Assembly (NCBI GenBank): GCA_025210265.1
Contig: JAOASD010000004.1
Coordinates: 124,001-188,000 of the forward strand
DNA from: Pelagimonas sp.
GTDB lineage: Bacteria > Pseudomonadota > Alphaproteobacteria > Rhodobacterales > Rhodobacteraceae
Direction: 5' to 3'
DNA: 64,000 bases
Shown here: piece by piece, positions 10,260 to 21,400 of the stretch
Numbering within the stretch: position 1 is the first letter of the stretch
Layout: the number at the start of each line of letters is the position of its first letter
Translations under genes and position numbers: made by a program
Notes under the pieces: model-generated
What the model was told of the DNA's origin: nothing
Databases searched by the model: none
What the model saw: only the letters and a program-made list of their open reading frames with translations

Positions 10260-10985
10260 TCAATTCAGATCATTCGTGACTTTCACGTCCATAAGATACA
10301 TGCCACGCATACCTTTGGGCAGGCGGGACGTGAAGGCATCTGTGCAGTAAACGTTTCCTGATCTTTTATCGCGCCAGATGGTTTTGCCGGCACAGTGTGA
10401 CGCCAGCTTTTGCCCCGTCCCAAACGGTCTCTGGATTATGGCGCCCTCAGGTCGCTCAGTTGCTCTTTTAAACTTAGTATTTTCGTAATCCCAGGCATCA
10501 TGGCGCGCGACGAGGCAGCAATAGAAATATGGGCCGCCGGGCACGGTTTTCTGCACCGTGTCGTTCCAATATTTTTGGACCGGGAAAAAGTCGAAAAGCG
10601 TTTCACCCGCTTCGCGGCCCAGCTCCTCAAAAATGGTTTTGATCTCTTCGCTGACAACAGTGAGATCCATGGGGAAGGCACCCCAGTCACCGGCATAGGG
10701 GATAGGCTTGTCATCCGCCTTTATACGCACCCAAAGGGATTGCAACCAGGCTTTCGTTGCGTCTGTCAGACGGCTGGGCTTTTCCCAGACCTCCCTAGAA
10801 TACAGCCCGCCATTGTCGAATTGAAACCGCTTCTCATAGCCTTCCATGCCCTCTCTTGGTGCATCTTTGGGCAAATAGTGGGAATCCTCAATTGGGCCTT
10901 CATTCGTGTACCCCAACCGGTAACCTGTCGGATACCCGGAAAATTTGGCCTGCACATCTTGATTGATCCAATAGCATTTTACCAT
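10260..10985 (-). CDS. Imm11/DUF1629-like putative immunity protein
   Basis: 241 residues with no signal peptide or membrane segment. The middle and C-terminal parts (LTVVSEEIKTIFEE, TLFDFFPV, YFYCCLVARHDAWDYE and KTIWRDKRSGNVYCTDAF, then GMYLMDV) follow the pattern of the DUF1629/Imm11 immunity family: a VS-x-helix, an FPV strand and a final 'metal-free' beta segment ending in a G-x-hydrophobic motif. Such proteins neutralise contact-dependent or polymorphic toxins, often of AHH nuclease type, and an AHH-like fragment follows 22 bases downstream. The family call is by eye and moderate. Confidence 0.5.
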   Translation of the reverse strand: MVKCYWINQDVQAKFSGYPTGYRLGYTNEGPIEDSHYLPKDAPREGMEGYEKRFQFDNGGLYSREVWEKPSRLTDATKAWLQSLWVRIKADDKPIPYAGDWGAFPMDLTVVSEEIKTIFEELGREAGETLFDFFPVQKYWNDTVQKTVPGGPYFYCCLVARHDAWDYENTKFKRATERPEGAIIQRPFGTGQKLASHCAGKTIWRDKRSGNVYCTDAFTSRLPKGMRGMYLMDVKVTNDLN

Positions 10986-11984
10986 TTGTCTACAACAGCC
11001 CAGTCTTGCCAGTGATCAATGTCTCACGTCTCTCGCCCTTTCCAGCACGAGTCAACGAGATGCAATATGGGAAATGCCAGGGTTTCTTCCCGCAACCAAA
11101 CGGCCTGATTTCGCGGCTGTTCATGATGGGCCACAAGGGATGCGGTGCGCTCACGCAAGCGGCCAATTTGAGGGCGCAGGTCGGTAAGCGCAAACGCTTT
11201 GGCGGGCTTTTAGGCGGGCACAACGCGCAACCGCACCAATTTAAAATGCTAGTCAAGGGTGTGTGGCGGAGAGACAGGGACAATCCACCAAAACCGTAAG
11301 TCATTGACTTAACTGGACATACAAGAGCGAAGTTTGCTTGTGTGTCTCACTTTGTGTGCCAATGTATAGCCCGGATGTTTCGGAAAAGTCAAAGATATCT
11401 GTTTGGGTAACCGGATAAGGGGTTATCCATGGTGTCAGTTTAAGTATTAGAAAGATAATCATATTCTTGGATGCAGGTTGATGTCATATTGGTTTTGGAT
11501 TGCTTGTTTGGAAGCTGGATACATCGAAGATTGAGATGAGGCAGGAAATCAATCGGTTTTGAATATGTATTATAAGGCATTGATTGTAAATGATTTAATG
11601 TAGAAGAAGATTAAATATCCGGCCAGACCGATACTCGGTCGCATCTTGTCCTATAGGTGGCGTGATGGATTTATTCAATAAAAACAGATGGGTAACGTGG
11701 TGCATCAGGGGGCATCCAACCACCTTCTGTCCATTAGTGGGTGCGAATGGTTCCCATGGGCTGGGCTGTTCTGTCTATATGTGAGGAATAGACCCCGCCA
11801 GTCGCACCGCTTAGTGCGCGCGGCAAGGCAACTCTCATGGAAAACAGATAGATACGGCACAGAAGAAGCCGAAAAAGCTGAACGAAGACGTGGGTGGTAG
11901 GCCCTCACAAAAAAAAGGGCCATGGGGGAAGTTGTGACTTCGCCTGTGTGGAGATGGCCGTTCGGAAAAATGTGCCGCGAAATC
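10986..11984. other. Gene-poor, AT-rich left edge of the island
   Basis: No credible gene was found. The part up to 11263 is open in two frames but has no recognisable product. The left attachment repeat is at 11264-11280. Bases 11300-11680 are markedly AT-rich with many stops in every frame, unlike the rest of the window. A short inverted repeat (GGCCCT...AGGGCC, 11900-11921) encloses an A-rich loop; it has no clear role. Confidence 0.5.
11264..11280. repeat. Left attachment-site repeat of the tRNA-Ser island
   Basis: TGGCGGAGAGACAGGGA here is identical and in the same orientation to 25328-25344, which is the 3' end of tRNA-Ser(CGA) including its CCA. A 17-bp direct copy of a tRNA 3' end, 14.1 kb from a tRNA followed by an integrase gene, is the expected far attachment site of a tyrosine-recombinase element. 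Confidence 0.85.
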
Positions 11985-12374
11985 CTACTGAGAGCATCGA
12001 AGCCTTTCATACTCAGCCCGAACGCGCCATTCTACGGACGCAGCGGAAACTTGTCGTGCAGGCAGGCTGGCTACAATCTCTTCAGCTTGTTGTCTGCTTT
12101 CCGCCTGAGCGGCCACTTGCAACATCATCTCATAGACAAAACTGGCTGGTGCGCCAATTCGCTCCAACTCTCGATAGGTTTCAACTCCGAGGCGTGTAGG
12201 TGGTAGGTGTCCCATGCCTGTGGGTCGGCCAGCATAGCCGTGCAAGTCTATGTTTACATAACCAAAACACGATTTAATGTGCCAGCCATATGAGCGAGCG
12301 TCAGTGGGGCATTGCCCCCGCCCTCCGCGCCAATGACCGCCTAAATTCAAGGTCACGGTTCTGGGGTCAGTCAT
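11985..12374 (-). pseudogene. Start of a toprim/primase-type gene fused to unrelated sequence
   Basis: The frame opens at ATG 12374, overlapping the stop of the small gene upstream. Its first 24 residues (MTDPRTVTLNLGGHWRGGRG, then QCPT) match the beginning of toprim-domain primases of alphaproteobacterial mobile elements, where a zinc-finger and toprim core should follow. Instead the frame continues into about 105 unrelated residues ending at 11985. The match breaks near base 12300, consistent with a deletion junction. The trailing part (GVETYRELERIGAPASFVYE and onward) has ordinary amino-acid composition but no family that I recognise. Confidence 0.45.
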
Positions 12375-12501
12375 GCGCTGCACTCCCATAGACCAGCCCG
12401 GCAAGGGTGCGGGCGATTTCAGGGGACACGCCGGAAATCCAGTGAATGCGACGAGCTTGCAGGTCACGCGGGGTGGGCTGTTGGTTGGGCGTCGTGCTCA
12501 T
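12367..12501 (-). CDS. Small mobile-element protein preceding the primase remnant
   Basis: 44 residues from ATG 12501 to TGA at 12367, containing PRDLQARRIHWISGVSPEI and ARTLAGLVYGSA. Small arginine-rich proteins of this shape commonly precede toprim/primase genes in Rhodobacteraceae islands, and the stop codon overlaps the primase-like start (12374). Function is unknown. It is intact but sits in a decayed module, so it may not be used. Confidence 0.45.
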   Translation of the reverse strand: MSTTPNQQPTPRDLQARRIHWISGVSPEIARTLAGLVYGSAAHD

Positions 12502-12790
12502 GGCGCCGCTTTGATCGAAGTGTCATTTCCAGACGGCATTCCTTCCCCACCTCGCCCAAGGCGGGCGCAGCACAATGCTGCCACCGCACCACGCAAGGAC
12601 ATATCTTGCCAAAGAGAAGGCCGTTGAGCTGGGCGCAAACATCGGCTTCCGCAATATTGACGGCGGGTTGCAAGTCATCTTCCGCCGTCACGACGGTTGC
12701 TCCCGTGTTCTCCCCGCCATGGCGACGGAATGGCCTCGACCTTTGCCAAATCGTCTGCGCTATATTCACCCGTAGGTCAGCTCACCAGCT
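12464..12790 (-). pseudogene. Frameshifted mobile-element gene remnant
   Basis: The minus strand shows a protein-like reading (TAEDDLQPAVNIAEADVCAQ, then CPCVVRWQHCAAPALGEVGK) from about 12700 to 12464. Its natural beginning (YSADDLAKVEAI) is in a different frame at about 12765-12720, so a frameshift lies between them. It sits directly upstream of the small gene and primase remnant in the same orientation. The family is unknown; I infer a gene of the same replication module. Confidence 0.4.
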
Positions 12791-12979
12791 TTTTGCCGCT
12801 CTATGTTGCTTCGCTTCCACCGCCTTTAGCTGTGTGCGGTTCATCGAGGGCGCGGACGGAGAGGCCGATGCATGTGCAGGGCGCTGCGTTTGTGCATGGG
12901 CCGTTGGCGCATCCGGGCGATTGGTGAAGGCGGGCGGGATGTTCGGCTGGGATTTATTTGCTTCTTCGTGTTATTGGGA
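12782..12979 (-). pseudogene. 3' fragment of an unknown mobile-element gene
   Basis: An open frame without a start codon reads about 65 residues rich in alanine, proline and histidine, ending in MNRTQLKAVEAKQHRAAKSW and a TGA at 12784-12782. It overlaps the out-of-family tail of the Hint pseudogene in another frame. The likely explanation is that the Hint gene end and this element fragment were joined near 12980. No family recognised. Confidence 0.3.
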
Positions 12980-14425
12980 TTGAAGCCAGCTAAACTGTCC
13001 GGTGCAGGCATCCGCGTGCCGATCTGTTCCCACTCGTTTGCGAGGTAAATCTCCTCAAGTGTCACAGCCGAGCGCTTCAGGATACAATCTTCAGGCTTGG
13101 GGAGTTCTGCACCATAGCGATAGGGGAAGTGGAATACACGTTCTTCACCCTGCATCTGACCGACCATGTAACCGTCATCAGTGACCTTCCAGCCTTCCTG
13201 ATGCGCCAATTCCATGAGTGAGGTATCACGGCCATCGGGCAGGATAACCCGCGTGCCAAAGCGCACCTTCCCGGCCTCCGACTCTATCCATGACCCATCG
13301 AGCCCTTGCGGCGTGGATCATCATATCGCCCATCGAACCAACTTTGCAGTTGGTCGTGGAGCGGATCATGGTTCCATCAGCCCGCATGATCGCACCATCT
13401 GTGCGCAGGATATCCATGAGCGGGACATGCTGGTCTTTGAATTTACCATCGGCGCAATAATATGCATGGCCGGGGGGCACGCCCGTGTTCCAGAAGTCCA
13501 GCAAATGCGTGGCTGTGTTGGTCATGGTGCGCGTGACAGGGCCGGGTTTGATCCGGCCTTTGTCGTCGTAGGATATGACGAGATCGCCGACATGGATGTC
13601 GCAGATCGGTTTCTCCCAGACCTTCGAGAGAACAAGCTGTTCGTCGTATGTACCGTCCCCGCGCGGTTTGATCGACGGATCAAGCGGCCACATCTGAATG
13701 GGTGTGTCAGATTTGAAGCAGTGGTTGTTATCGACACCAATAACTTCAAATCTCCCATCCCCCCTGTATTCTATATTTAGTTGTGCTCCGTTCGGCACAT
13801 AGTCGGGTCCCATCAGAATTTGCACAAGACCATTTAGATTTCCGGGAATGGTGTCCGACGTGAAATCGAAGTTGTCATCCAGTGCACCAATTCTGGCATT
13901 GACGCCGACTATCCTGCTATTTTCAACTTCGAACGTGGTGTCGCCCATAAGTGCAAAGCCAATTGTACCATGAACATATGCGGCGTCATACGCGGGGATG
14001 TTGCCGGAATCATTTACAGGTTGCACCCCTCGGATAGTGACGTCATCGGCATACAGATGACCTCTAATTGTTCGATCTGATGCAGATACAATTCCCAGAC
14101 TCTCAAGATCGTCGAAGCTATATGAGCCATCAGATAATGCCGTGTCCCCAGAGGTACGAACCTCGCTTCCAAGTAAGTTATTCACTACAGGAAAGCCGCG
14201 CGCAGATACGCCGCGCCCGTATCCATTGTTCATGACTGATTCTTGTGAAATGACCACTGTAGGGGTGTTGGTGTAGTGATCGTTCGCAACAGTATGATTG
14301 AAGCCACTTTCATAAGGGGAGAATGGCTGGCCGTACTGCATAAAATTGTTAACCGTGTTGTCGTTCAAATCAACAACGTCATCAGCGTACCATCTGCCAT
14401 CGCTGAAATTATATGTGAAACCCAT
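12841..14425 (-). pseudogene. Hint (hedgehog/intein) domain protein, frameshifted
   Basis: The first frame starts at ATG 14425 with GGAGGG five bases upstream and runs 399 codons to 13226. Residues 1-230 have no known fold. A Hint domain begins at C236 (HCFKSDTPIQM) and continues through the conserved ICDIHVGDLVISYDD, FWNTGVPPGHAYY and MMIHAARARWVM segments. The rest of the domain (WIESEAGKVRFGTRVILPDG, ELAHQEGWKVTDDGY) is in the next frame, so a one-base indel lies near 13285-13300. The second frame continues to 12841 but loses family character after about 13010. A sequencing error would restore the gene through the Hint domain. A lipoprotein gene lies immediately upstream. Confidence 0.75.
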
Positions 14426-14426
14426 T

Positions 14427-14858
14427 CTATCCCTCCACGATCAAGTATATGGAATTTTCTGCATCAAAGATCACAAGAACATCTCCACGATTTGCAAAGT
14501 ACCCGGTTGTTCTTGTGTCATAATCCCAAATTGATGATGCATCGGTGCGCGACACAGCGTCGTTCGTCCAACATTCGTCACCAGCATCCAAAATCCTATA
14601 GATTATAGAATTCTCATTCACGTTTCCTCGGATAGGCAGGTTCATCCAATCCGAAAATCCAGTAGGCAGTGTTCCCATCTCTGATTGAGAGCGCCCTTCG
14701 ATTGCTGCTAGAGCACATACAAAATACTCTTGTTCAGAAAACAATACTTGTGAATCTTGCAGCTCAATTGGAAAACTCGTTCTCAGGGAGTCCCCAGAAA
14801 ATTCGTCACAACCTGTAACGAGAGCGGACATTGCCATAATTACGAAAATAATTCTCAT
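14427..14858 (-). CDS. Small lipoprotein paired with the Hint-domain gene
   Basis: 143 residues beginning with a lipoprotein signal (hydrophobic IFVIMAMSALVTGC, with lipobox LVTGC at residues 13-17). The mature part contains two further cysteines and no recognised domain. The stop codon lies one base before the start codon of the Hint gene, whose ribosome-binding site falls inside this gene, so the two are translationally coupled. The low-GC composition matches the island. It may be an accessory or immunity partner of the Hint protein, which is inference from position only. Confidence 0.65.
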   Translation of the reverse strand: MRIIFVIMAMSALVTGCDEFSGDSLRTSFPIELQDSQVLFSEQEYFVCALAAIEGRSQSEMGTLPTGFSDWMNLPIRGNVNENSIIYRILDAGDECWTNDAVSRTDASSIWDYDTRTTGYFANRGDVLVIFDAENSIYLIVEG

Positions 14859-14982
14859 AAGAGTATCAAGTACGTGGCTTGCTGATTTTGTCTAAAAAGA
14901 TCATTGTTATGTATCCACAATCGGTCGTTTTTGTCGCGCTCAAACTCCGCACGAGTCATCAAGCTGTTAACTGTTCCAAAAA

Positions 14983-15029
14983 CCTATGACAAAACGTTTG
15001 GGGTTTTGGAAGGTTTTTGTCATGATAGG
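14983..15029. repeat. Possible res site of the truncated resolvase
   Basis: CCTATGACAAAA (14983-14994) and TTTTGTCATGATAGG (15015-15029) form an inverted repeat directly before the recombinase start codon at 15032. Serine resolvases commonly have their crossover and regulatory sites there. Confidence 0.5.
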
Positions 15030-15031
15030 AC

Positions 15032-15283
15032 ATGATCATTGGCTACGCTCGAGTTTCAACCACAGACCAGAATCTTGACGCTCAGACCGATGCACTGACG
15101 GCGGTGGGTGCGGAGCGCCTGTTCTCCGAGAGAGTAAGCGGAGCCAAGGCTGAACGTCCAGAGCTGGATAAGATGCTGGACCAACTTCGCGATGGCGATG
15201 TGGTGGTGGTGATATGCGCAAAGTTTCTCTCTACCGATTTCAGACATCCAAATACCATATATAGAGCCTCTATTTCGCAGTAA
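15032..15283 (+). pseudogene. Truncated serine recombinase (resolvase/invertase family)
   Basis: The first 60 or so residues are a normal resolvase N terminus: IGYARVSTTDQNLDAQ with the catalytic serine S9, then ERVSGAKAERPELDKMLDQL and RDGDVVVV. At about base 15213 the family sequence stops and 20 unrelated residues lead to a stop codon. The rest of the catalytic domain and the helix-turn-helix DNA-binding domain are missing. This is a broken remnant of a Tn3-type transposon or invertase cassette inside the island. Confidence 0.85.
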
Positions 15284-15416
15284 GTTTTCAGTCCATCTCT
15301 CCGCCCCACAAGAATTCGCGCTGCGGTATCGACAAGTGCAAACAGGGAGAGCCCCCGCCAGCACTTTAACGTTTGCAGTCAGCTGATCTGTTGATGCCGA
15401 CTGGGCTCACTTCTCT
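15284..15416. other. Short gap between resolvase remnant and giant RTX gene
   Basis: No gene is seen. It contains the end region of the RTX transcript, with only a weak imperfect stem and no convincing T run. It may hold the breakpoint that truncated the recombinase. Confidence 0.4.
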
Positions 15417-18400
15417 CTACAGTATGAAATCATCTGCCGTCAGGTTGGCGGCAGCAACCCCGGTCAATGTCAATATGCCAGCTGCACCGAGATCCACCAC
15501 GGCGTCGCCATTTGCATTATTTGCTATGTTGGCAGAGAGAGTAGCGAAATCGCTGAACCCATGCGCTGACAGATCAATTGCTTCTCCGGCGAGAGAGACA
15601 TCCAAATCAGTGATCGTGTCGTCGCCAAATGTCAGGCCAAATTCAAAGATATCAGCACCAGATCCGCCGGTGAGAGTATCGTTGCCTTCGCCGCCATACA
15701 GCGCGTCGTTGTCCCCACCGCCCAAAAGATGGTCTGCGCCAGCGCCGCCCCGTAGAGTGTCTTCTCCAGCCTGACCTTTGAGCGTATCGCTCCCGTCGTC
15801 AGACACGCCGCCCCAAAGGATGTCAGCGCCGTCGCCGCCTTCTAGGACGTCATGGTCATTGCCCCCAGCGAGAGTGTCATTTCCGTCACCACCCGTGATT
15901 GCGTCGGCACCCTGATTCCCACTCAGACTGTCATCCCCAGCACCGCCGCTTAGGATGTCTTGCCCTTCGCCACCAGAAAGTGTGTCGTGGCCGCTGCCGC
16001 CGGAAAGGGTATCCTCGCCCTGACCTCCATCAAGGCTGTCGTGACCGGTTTCGCCGTTCAGTGTATCATCGCCAGCGCCACCAAGAATAGTGTCCTCACC
16101 AACTTCGCCATTGAGCGCGTCAGCGCCATCTCCACCATCAATGTGATCAGCGCCATCCCCGGCTAGGACAGTATCCATGCCGTTGCCTGCGACGATCGAG
16201 TCATCCCCGGCACCAGACGTGATTTCATCATCGTTGTCTCCACCATCGAGTGTATCATCTCCGTCACCAGCAATGAGTGTGTCTTTGCCCGCACCGCCGT
16301 CTACACTGTTGTTTCCAGAGCCAGCATCCAGACTGTCGTCTCCGCCACCGCCGGTCAGGGTGTCATCACCCAATCCACCCAGTAGCGTATCGTTCGCGGC
16401 GTCATCTCCGCCGATAAGAGAGTCGTTTCCGTCACCGCCGGACAGGAGGTCAGCGTCAAACCCTCCGTCCAGAGTGTCATTTCCAACTCCGCCTAGCAGG
16501 GTGTCATCTCCCCAGCGGCCGCGCATGCTATCATTGCCGCCAAGACCACTGAAGTGGTTGCTTTCCGCATCACCAACCAGTGTGTCGGCCTTTTCTTCTG
16601 AGCCAATAAGGTTTTCGATTCCTTCCAGAACATCGCCTGTCGCGCGCCCACCGCTGGCTGGACTAGATCCATCTAGCGCAATGTTGACGCCACCCGATGC
16701 GCGATAGTCAGCGGTATCTATGCCATCCCCACCATATAGGCTGTCTGCACCTTTACCGCCGATGAGAGTGTCATTGCCATCATCATCACCACCGCGAAGA
16801 ACATCATTCCCATCACCACCGATAAGGAGATCGTTGTCAAACCCGCCTTCCAGCGTGTCCTGCCCGTTTCCACCTTCAAGGGTGTCGTCCCCCCAGCGGC
16901 CTCGCAAGGAGTCTGCTCCATCACCGCCGGTTAAGGCGTTGTCTTGGGTATCACCTGTCAGGGTATCGTTGCCATCAGAGCCATTGATATCCTCAATGCC
17001 GGACAACACATCCCCCTCTGCGTGGCCCCCACTTGAAGGCCCATCCAGGGAGAGATCGATGTTAACCGCGCTGCCCGAGTGGCAATAGTCTGCCAAATCG
17101 CGCCCGTCTCCGCCCTGGAGTTGATCCGCGCCGTCACCGCCAATCAGTGTATCCGCGCCTTCGCCTCCGAGCAGTTCGTCGTCACCGACGTCTCCGGAGA
17201 GGCTATCATCGCCAATTTCGCCCCAAAGGGTGTCGTTGCCGTCCAAGCCAACGAGATGATCGTCACCGCCGCGCCCCTCGAGCCTATTTGCGCTCGCGTT
17301 ACCCGCGAGGGCATCATCGCCTAAGCTACTGCCAACCAGATGCTCGATAGAGCTAAGCTGGTCGCCAGGCCGATTACTGTCAACTTCTGACGAATTGTCC
17401 AGTTCAAGGAAAGCGAACAACAAATTGGATTGTTCGCTCTCTTCGAGATCAACATTGTCGCCGAGGTTTACAATAACAGCTGACGCAAAGTGTTCATAGC
17501 TGACAGTATCCTCACCTTCGCCACCATTCAGAGTGTCAGACGCCTCACCACCTTGCAGGAGATTCCCAGAATCATCGCCAGTCAGAATGTTCCCGCCAAC
17601 AGATGCGCCAATGATGTGCTCAATGTCATGCAACACATCACCTTCGGCGTCCCCGCCCATTTCGGCCTGATCGTCGGACAGATCGACGGTAACCCCAGAC
17701 GCTGAGTTGGCATAGTCAGCGGTGTCGCTCTCACTCCCACCGTCCAGCGTGTCAGCACCTGCACCGCCGGAGAGTGTGTCCTTGCCAGAGCCCCCCTCAA
17801 GGGTATCCACTCCGTCGGCCCCCAACAGCACGTCATCTTCGCCACGCCCCTGAAGCAGGTCATCGGAATTGCCTCCGGTCAGCATGTTGGAATGGCCATC
17901 ACCAATCAGAGTGTTTGCAGCGGTGAGCGAGCCGATCAGGTTTTCGATTGAGGTGAGCGCATCATCTTCAGCGTCACCTCCATTGGCACTACCAGCTCGG
18001 AGATTAATGCTGACCCCTCCGGTCGATTGACTGTAGTCAGCCGTGTCAGAGCCATTCCCCCCATCCAGCGCATCCGCAGCAGAGCCAGCGCGGAACAGGT
18101 TGTCTGCGTCATTCCCGGTCAGAGTGTTTGCGTGCGCCGAAGCTCCATAAATGTTCTCAATGCTGTCCAGTACGTCGCCATCCGCGAGACCGCCCGATAC
18201 GTTGTGTGTCGCAAGGTTGATCGTCAATGCATCTGAGGACGCGCTATAATCAACCGTATCATCCCCGTCTCCACCGAACAGAGAATCCCATCCAGCGCCC
18301 GCAACAAACATATCATCGCCTTGCCCGCCATATAGCGTATCGTCGCCAGCAAGACCTTCTATCAGATCATCTCCATCATCACCCAAAATGACGTTGGCAG

Positions 18401-21400
18401 CAACCGAACCTGTGAGCGTGTCATCAAAGCGCGATCCACTGAGATTTTCGATGCTTATGAGGTAATCGATATGGGTCGTCGTGTCATTGTCATCATCGAC
18501 TTCGATCACCTCGGCAACAGAATAGATATGCCCCGTCTCTGCATCTGTCTCGGTGATCGATAGGTTGACACTGACAGCGGCGGCTTCGTCTGAGAAGCTG
18601 GCCATGTCCAGATTCCCACCCCCACCATGCAGGGTATCATTGCCGCGACCGCCAACCAGTGTGTCACGTTCACCGCCACCGCTCAGGTAGTCATTGCCGT
18701 CACCACCCAGCAGATAGTCATCTTCGTTATTGCCCGAAAGGGTGTCGTTGCCCTTTCCGCCTGACAGGAAGTCCATGCCTCGGTCGCCAGTTAAGACGTC
18801 GTTGCCATCGTCCCCAAACAGATGATCATTGCCTTCGCCGCCGTTTAGCGTGTCCGCATTGCTGCCACCAAACAGTCGATCGTCACCACCGCCACCGATC
18901 AGGCTATCATTTTCTGACCCGCCGGAAAGAAAATCGGACCCGTCACCGCCATTTAGTGTATCTGCACCCTCATTTCCGAACAGATAGTCGTCGCCACTGT
19001 TCCCAGAAAGCTCGTCTTGATCATCTCCGCCCCAAAGCACATCTGCTCCAGAACCACCAATGATGGTGTCTCGTCCGTCGCCGCCCGACAATTGGTCTGC
19101 GCCGCTCCCTCCATCAATTGAGTCCTCGCCATCTTTGCCGAATGCGGTGTCATTTCCGCTTGCCCCATAGATGTGATCATCGTGGGACGCGCCATAAATG
19201 ACATCATCTCCGGCTCCTGCGAGATAATAGTGCCAGCCACCATCATGCCCGCCAGTGGGATAGCTGTTATCGAGAGTATCGTCCCCGATCCCAGTTACGC
19301 TGGAGCTCCCTTCACGGTTGCCGTCACTGTTCGGGGCAGTTGCATGGTTGTCATTCGTCGTATCTTGGGAGCCGCCAACCTTAATAACGCGTTCGAAACT
19401 GTCAGAACTATCCAACGAGGTATCGGTATTAAGAGAGACGACCGTACCGTCCGCAAAGACAATTTCTTCAATATCAACCAAGTGCAATGCAATTGATCGA
19501 GAGTTTTCAAGGGAACCAATGTCATCATTGTTGGCGAGCCCTTCATCGCCCCCGTGGTCCACCCAGATCCAATGACTATCGGAGATCTTCTTGAGATGCC
19601 TTTGCAGGTCAGCAGGCTGCGTAACATCCTCCAGTATCAGCCGATCAAACCCAACGCCGCCCATCACTTCAAATCGGCCAAGTTGTTCGTTGCTGCCATA
19701 CTGAAGTATATCTTCTCGCAGGATGAAATCGTCGTTTCCGCGCCCGCCTACGAGTAGATCATCGCCACGCCAGAACAAAAGCGTGTCATTGCCATCCCCA
19801 CCGTAAAGGATGTCATCCCCGTCACCGCCATCCAACAAATCGCCGTTGGATCCGCCGTACAAGTGATCGCCATCGTTGCCGCCGTTCAACGTATCGCGGC
19901 CCTGGCCACCGATCAGCGTATCGTCGCCGTTTTTGCCGGTGACTTCATCATCGTCATCCCCGGCGTAAACATAATCATCGCCAGAGTGCGCATGGATGGT
20001 ATCATTTCCTGATCCTCCAAACAGCTCATCGCTGGCCCCATTGCCTTTGATACTATCAGCCCCAGAACCACCAGAAATCAGATCGCTTGCATCCCCACCT
20101 TTAAGCGTATCGTCACCGCCTGCGCCGTCGATCTGATACCCAATATCATCCGCCGCATCTGCGGCTGGATCGTCGGCGAGCGGTCTAACACCAGAGATGA
20201 GGTCATTGCCGTCATGACCAACTGCGATCTCAACGTTCGTTTCATAAAGGTTAAGGCTCACACCAGCCGGCGGTGTTTCCGCATCGCCGGTCTGAGTTAC
20301 GATAACTGTGTCCACGCCACTGCCGCCGTTTACTGATCCGACAGACAAGTCCTCAGCATCCACGAACAACAAATCATTCCCGCGGCCACCGTCCAAAGAG
20401 TCCGCGCCTTCGCCACCGCTCAGCGTATCGTCGTTTTCACCGCCAACAAGCGTGTCATTCCCAGCGCGCCCATCCAACAGAACAGCGCGCGTCTGCACCG
20501 TAGCGGAGTTGCCGAGCCCTACGGCGCTCAGAATATTGCCGCGCTCATCACCAAAGGCACCATCCAATCTTTCGGCATCTAGGTCGACATCTGCCGCAGC
20601 ATCTGATGCTTCTTCATGTTCAAGATCGACATAGCGCATACTCTGCCCCGTCTCGAACTCAAGCGTGGTCACACCCGCTTCCGTTACCTCACGATAGCCA
20701 AGTTCAGTGGCCGCGAGAGAAACATCACCCAGCGCCCCCTGGACAGCTCCGCTTGCGGTGGTCACACTGGCGAGCCCGTGCAGGGTGTTGCCGAAGACGC
20801 TGATATCGTCACTGCGATCAGCAAACATCGCATCATATTCAGCTTCAGTGGTTGGGGTCTCCCCATCATAGGTCAGATTGATCGAGAGAATCGCACCCCT
20901 GGAATTCCCACCGTCATCCTTTAGATCTAGTTCGTCGAGCGTCTTTAGCTCGTTGTCATCCACCTCACCGTTCTGGTTGGCATCCTGCCAGATGCGCAGG
21001 CTCAACCAGATCGCGTCCTGATCATCGATTACATTGTCACCATTCTCATTAAACGCGCGCCGAAGCGCCTGTAAATCTGTGTCATCCTCATCTCCCCAAT
21101 GCGACAATACCAATTCCTTGGTCTGATTGATTTCGCCATCACCCTCGCCAAAAGAACCGTCTTCGTTTAGATCAATTACAAGAAATCCGTCATCCGCACC
21201 CGCCCAAGCTGTGCGCTCTTGGAACCCATCGCCATCGACGTCAAAGCTCACCTCCGCTCCATATGTGACCTCCACGCCGTCGCCGTCTAGGTCGACAACG
21301 ATAGGCTGAGGGTCGAACCAATCCACGTCGATGGACGGAGCTCCACCGGGGCCTGTGTCGAAAATATCAGGACCATTGGTGCTCCCACCCGCACTGACTG

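Noticed and set aside
12464-12983. Plus-strand frame of about 125 codons in the decayed primase module
   Set aside because: The opposite strand shows better protein-like remnants with neighbours in the same direction; the plus frame has atypical composition.
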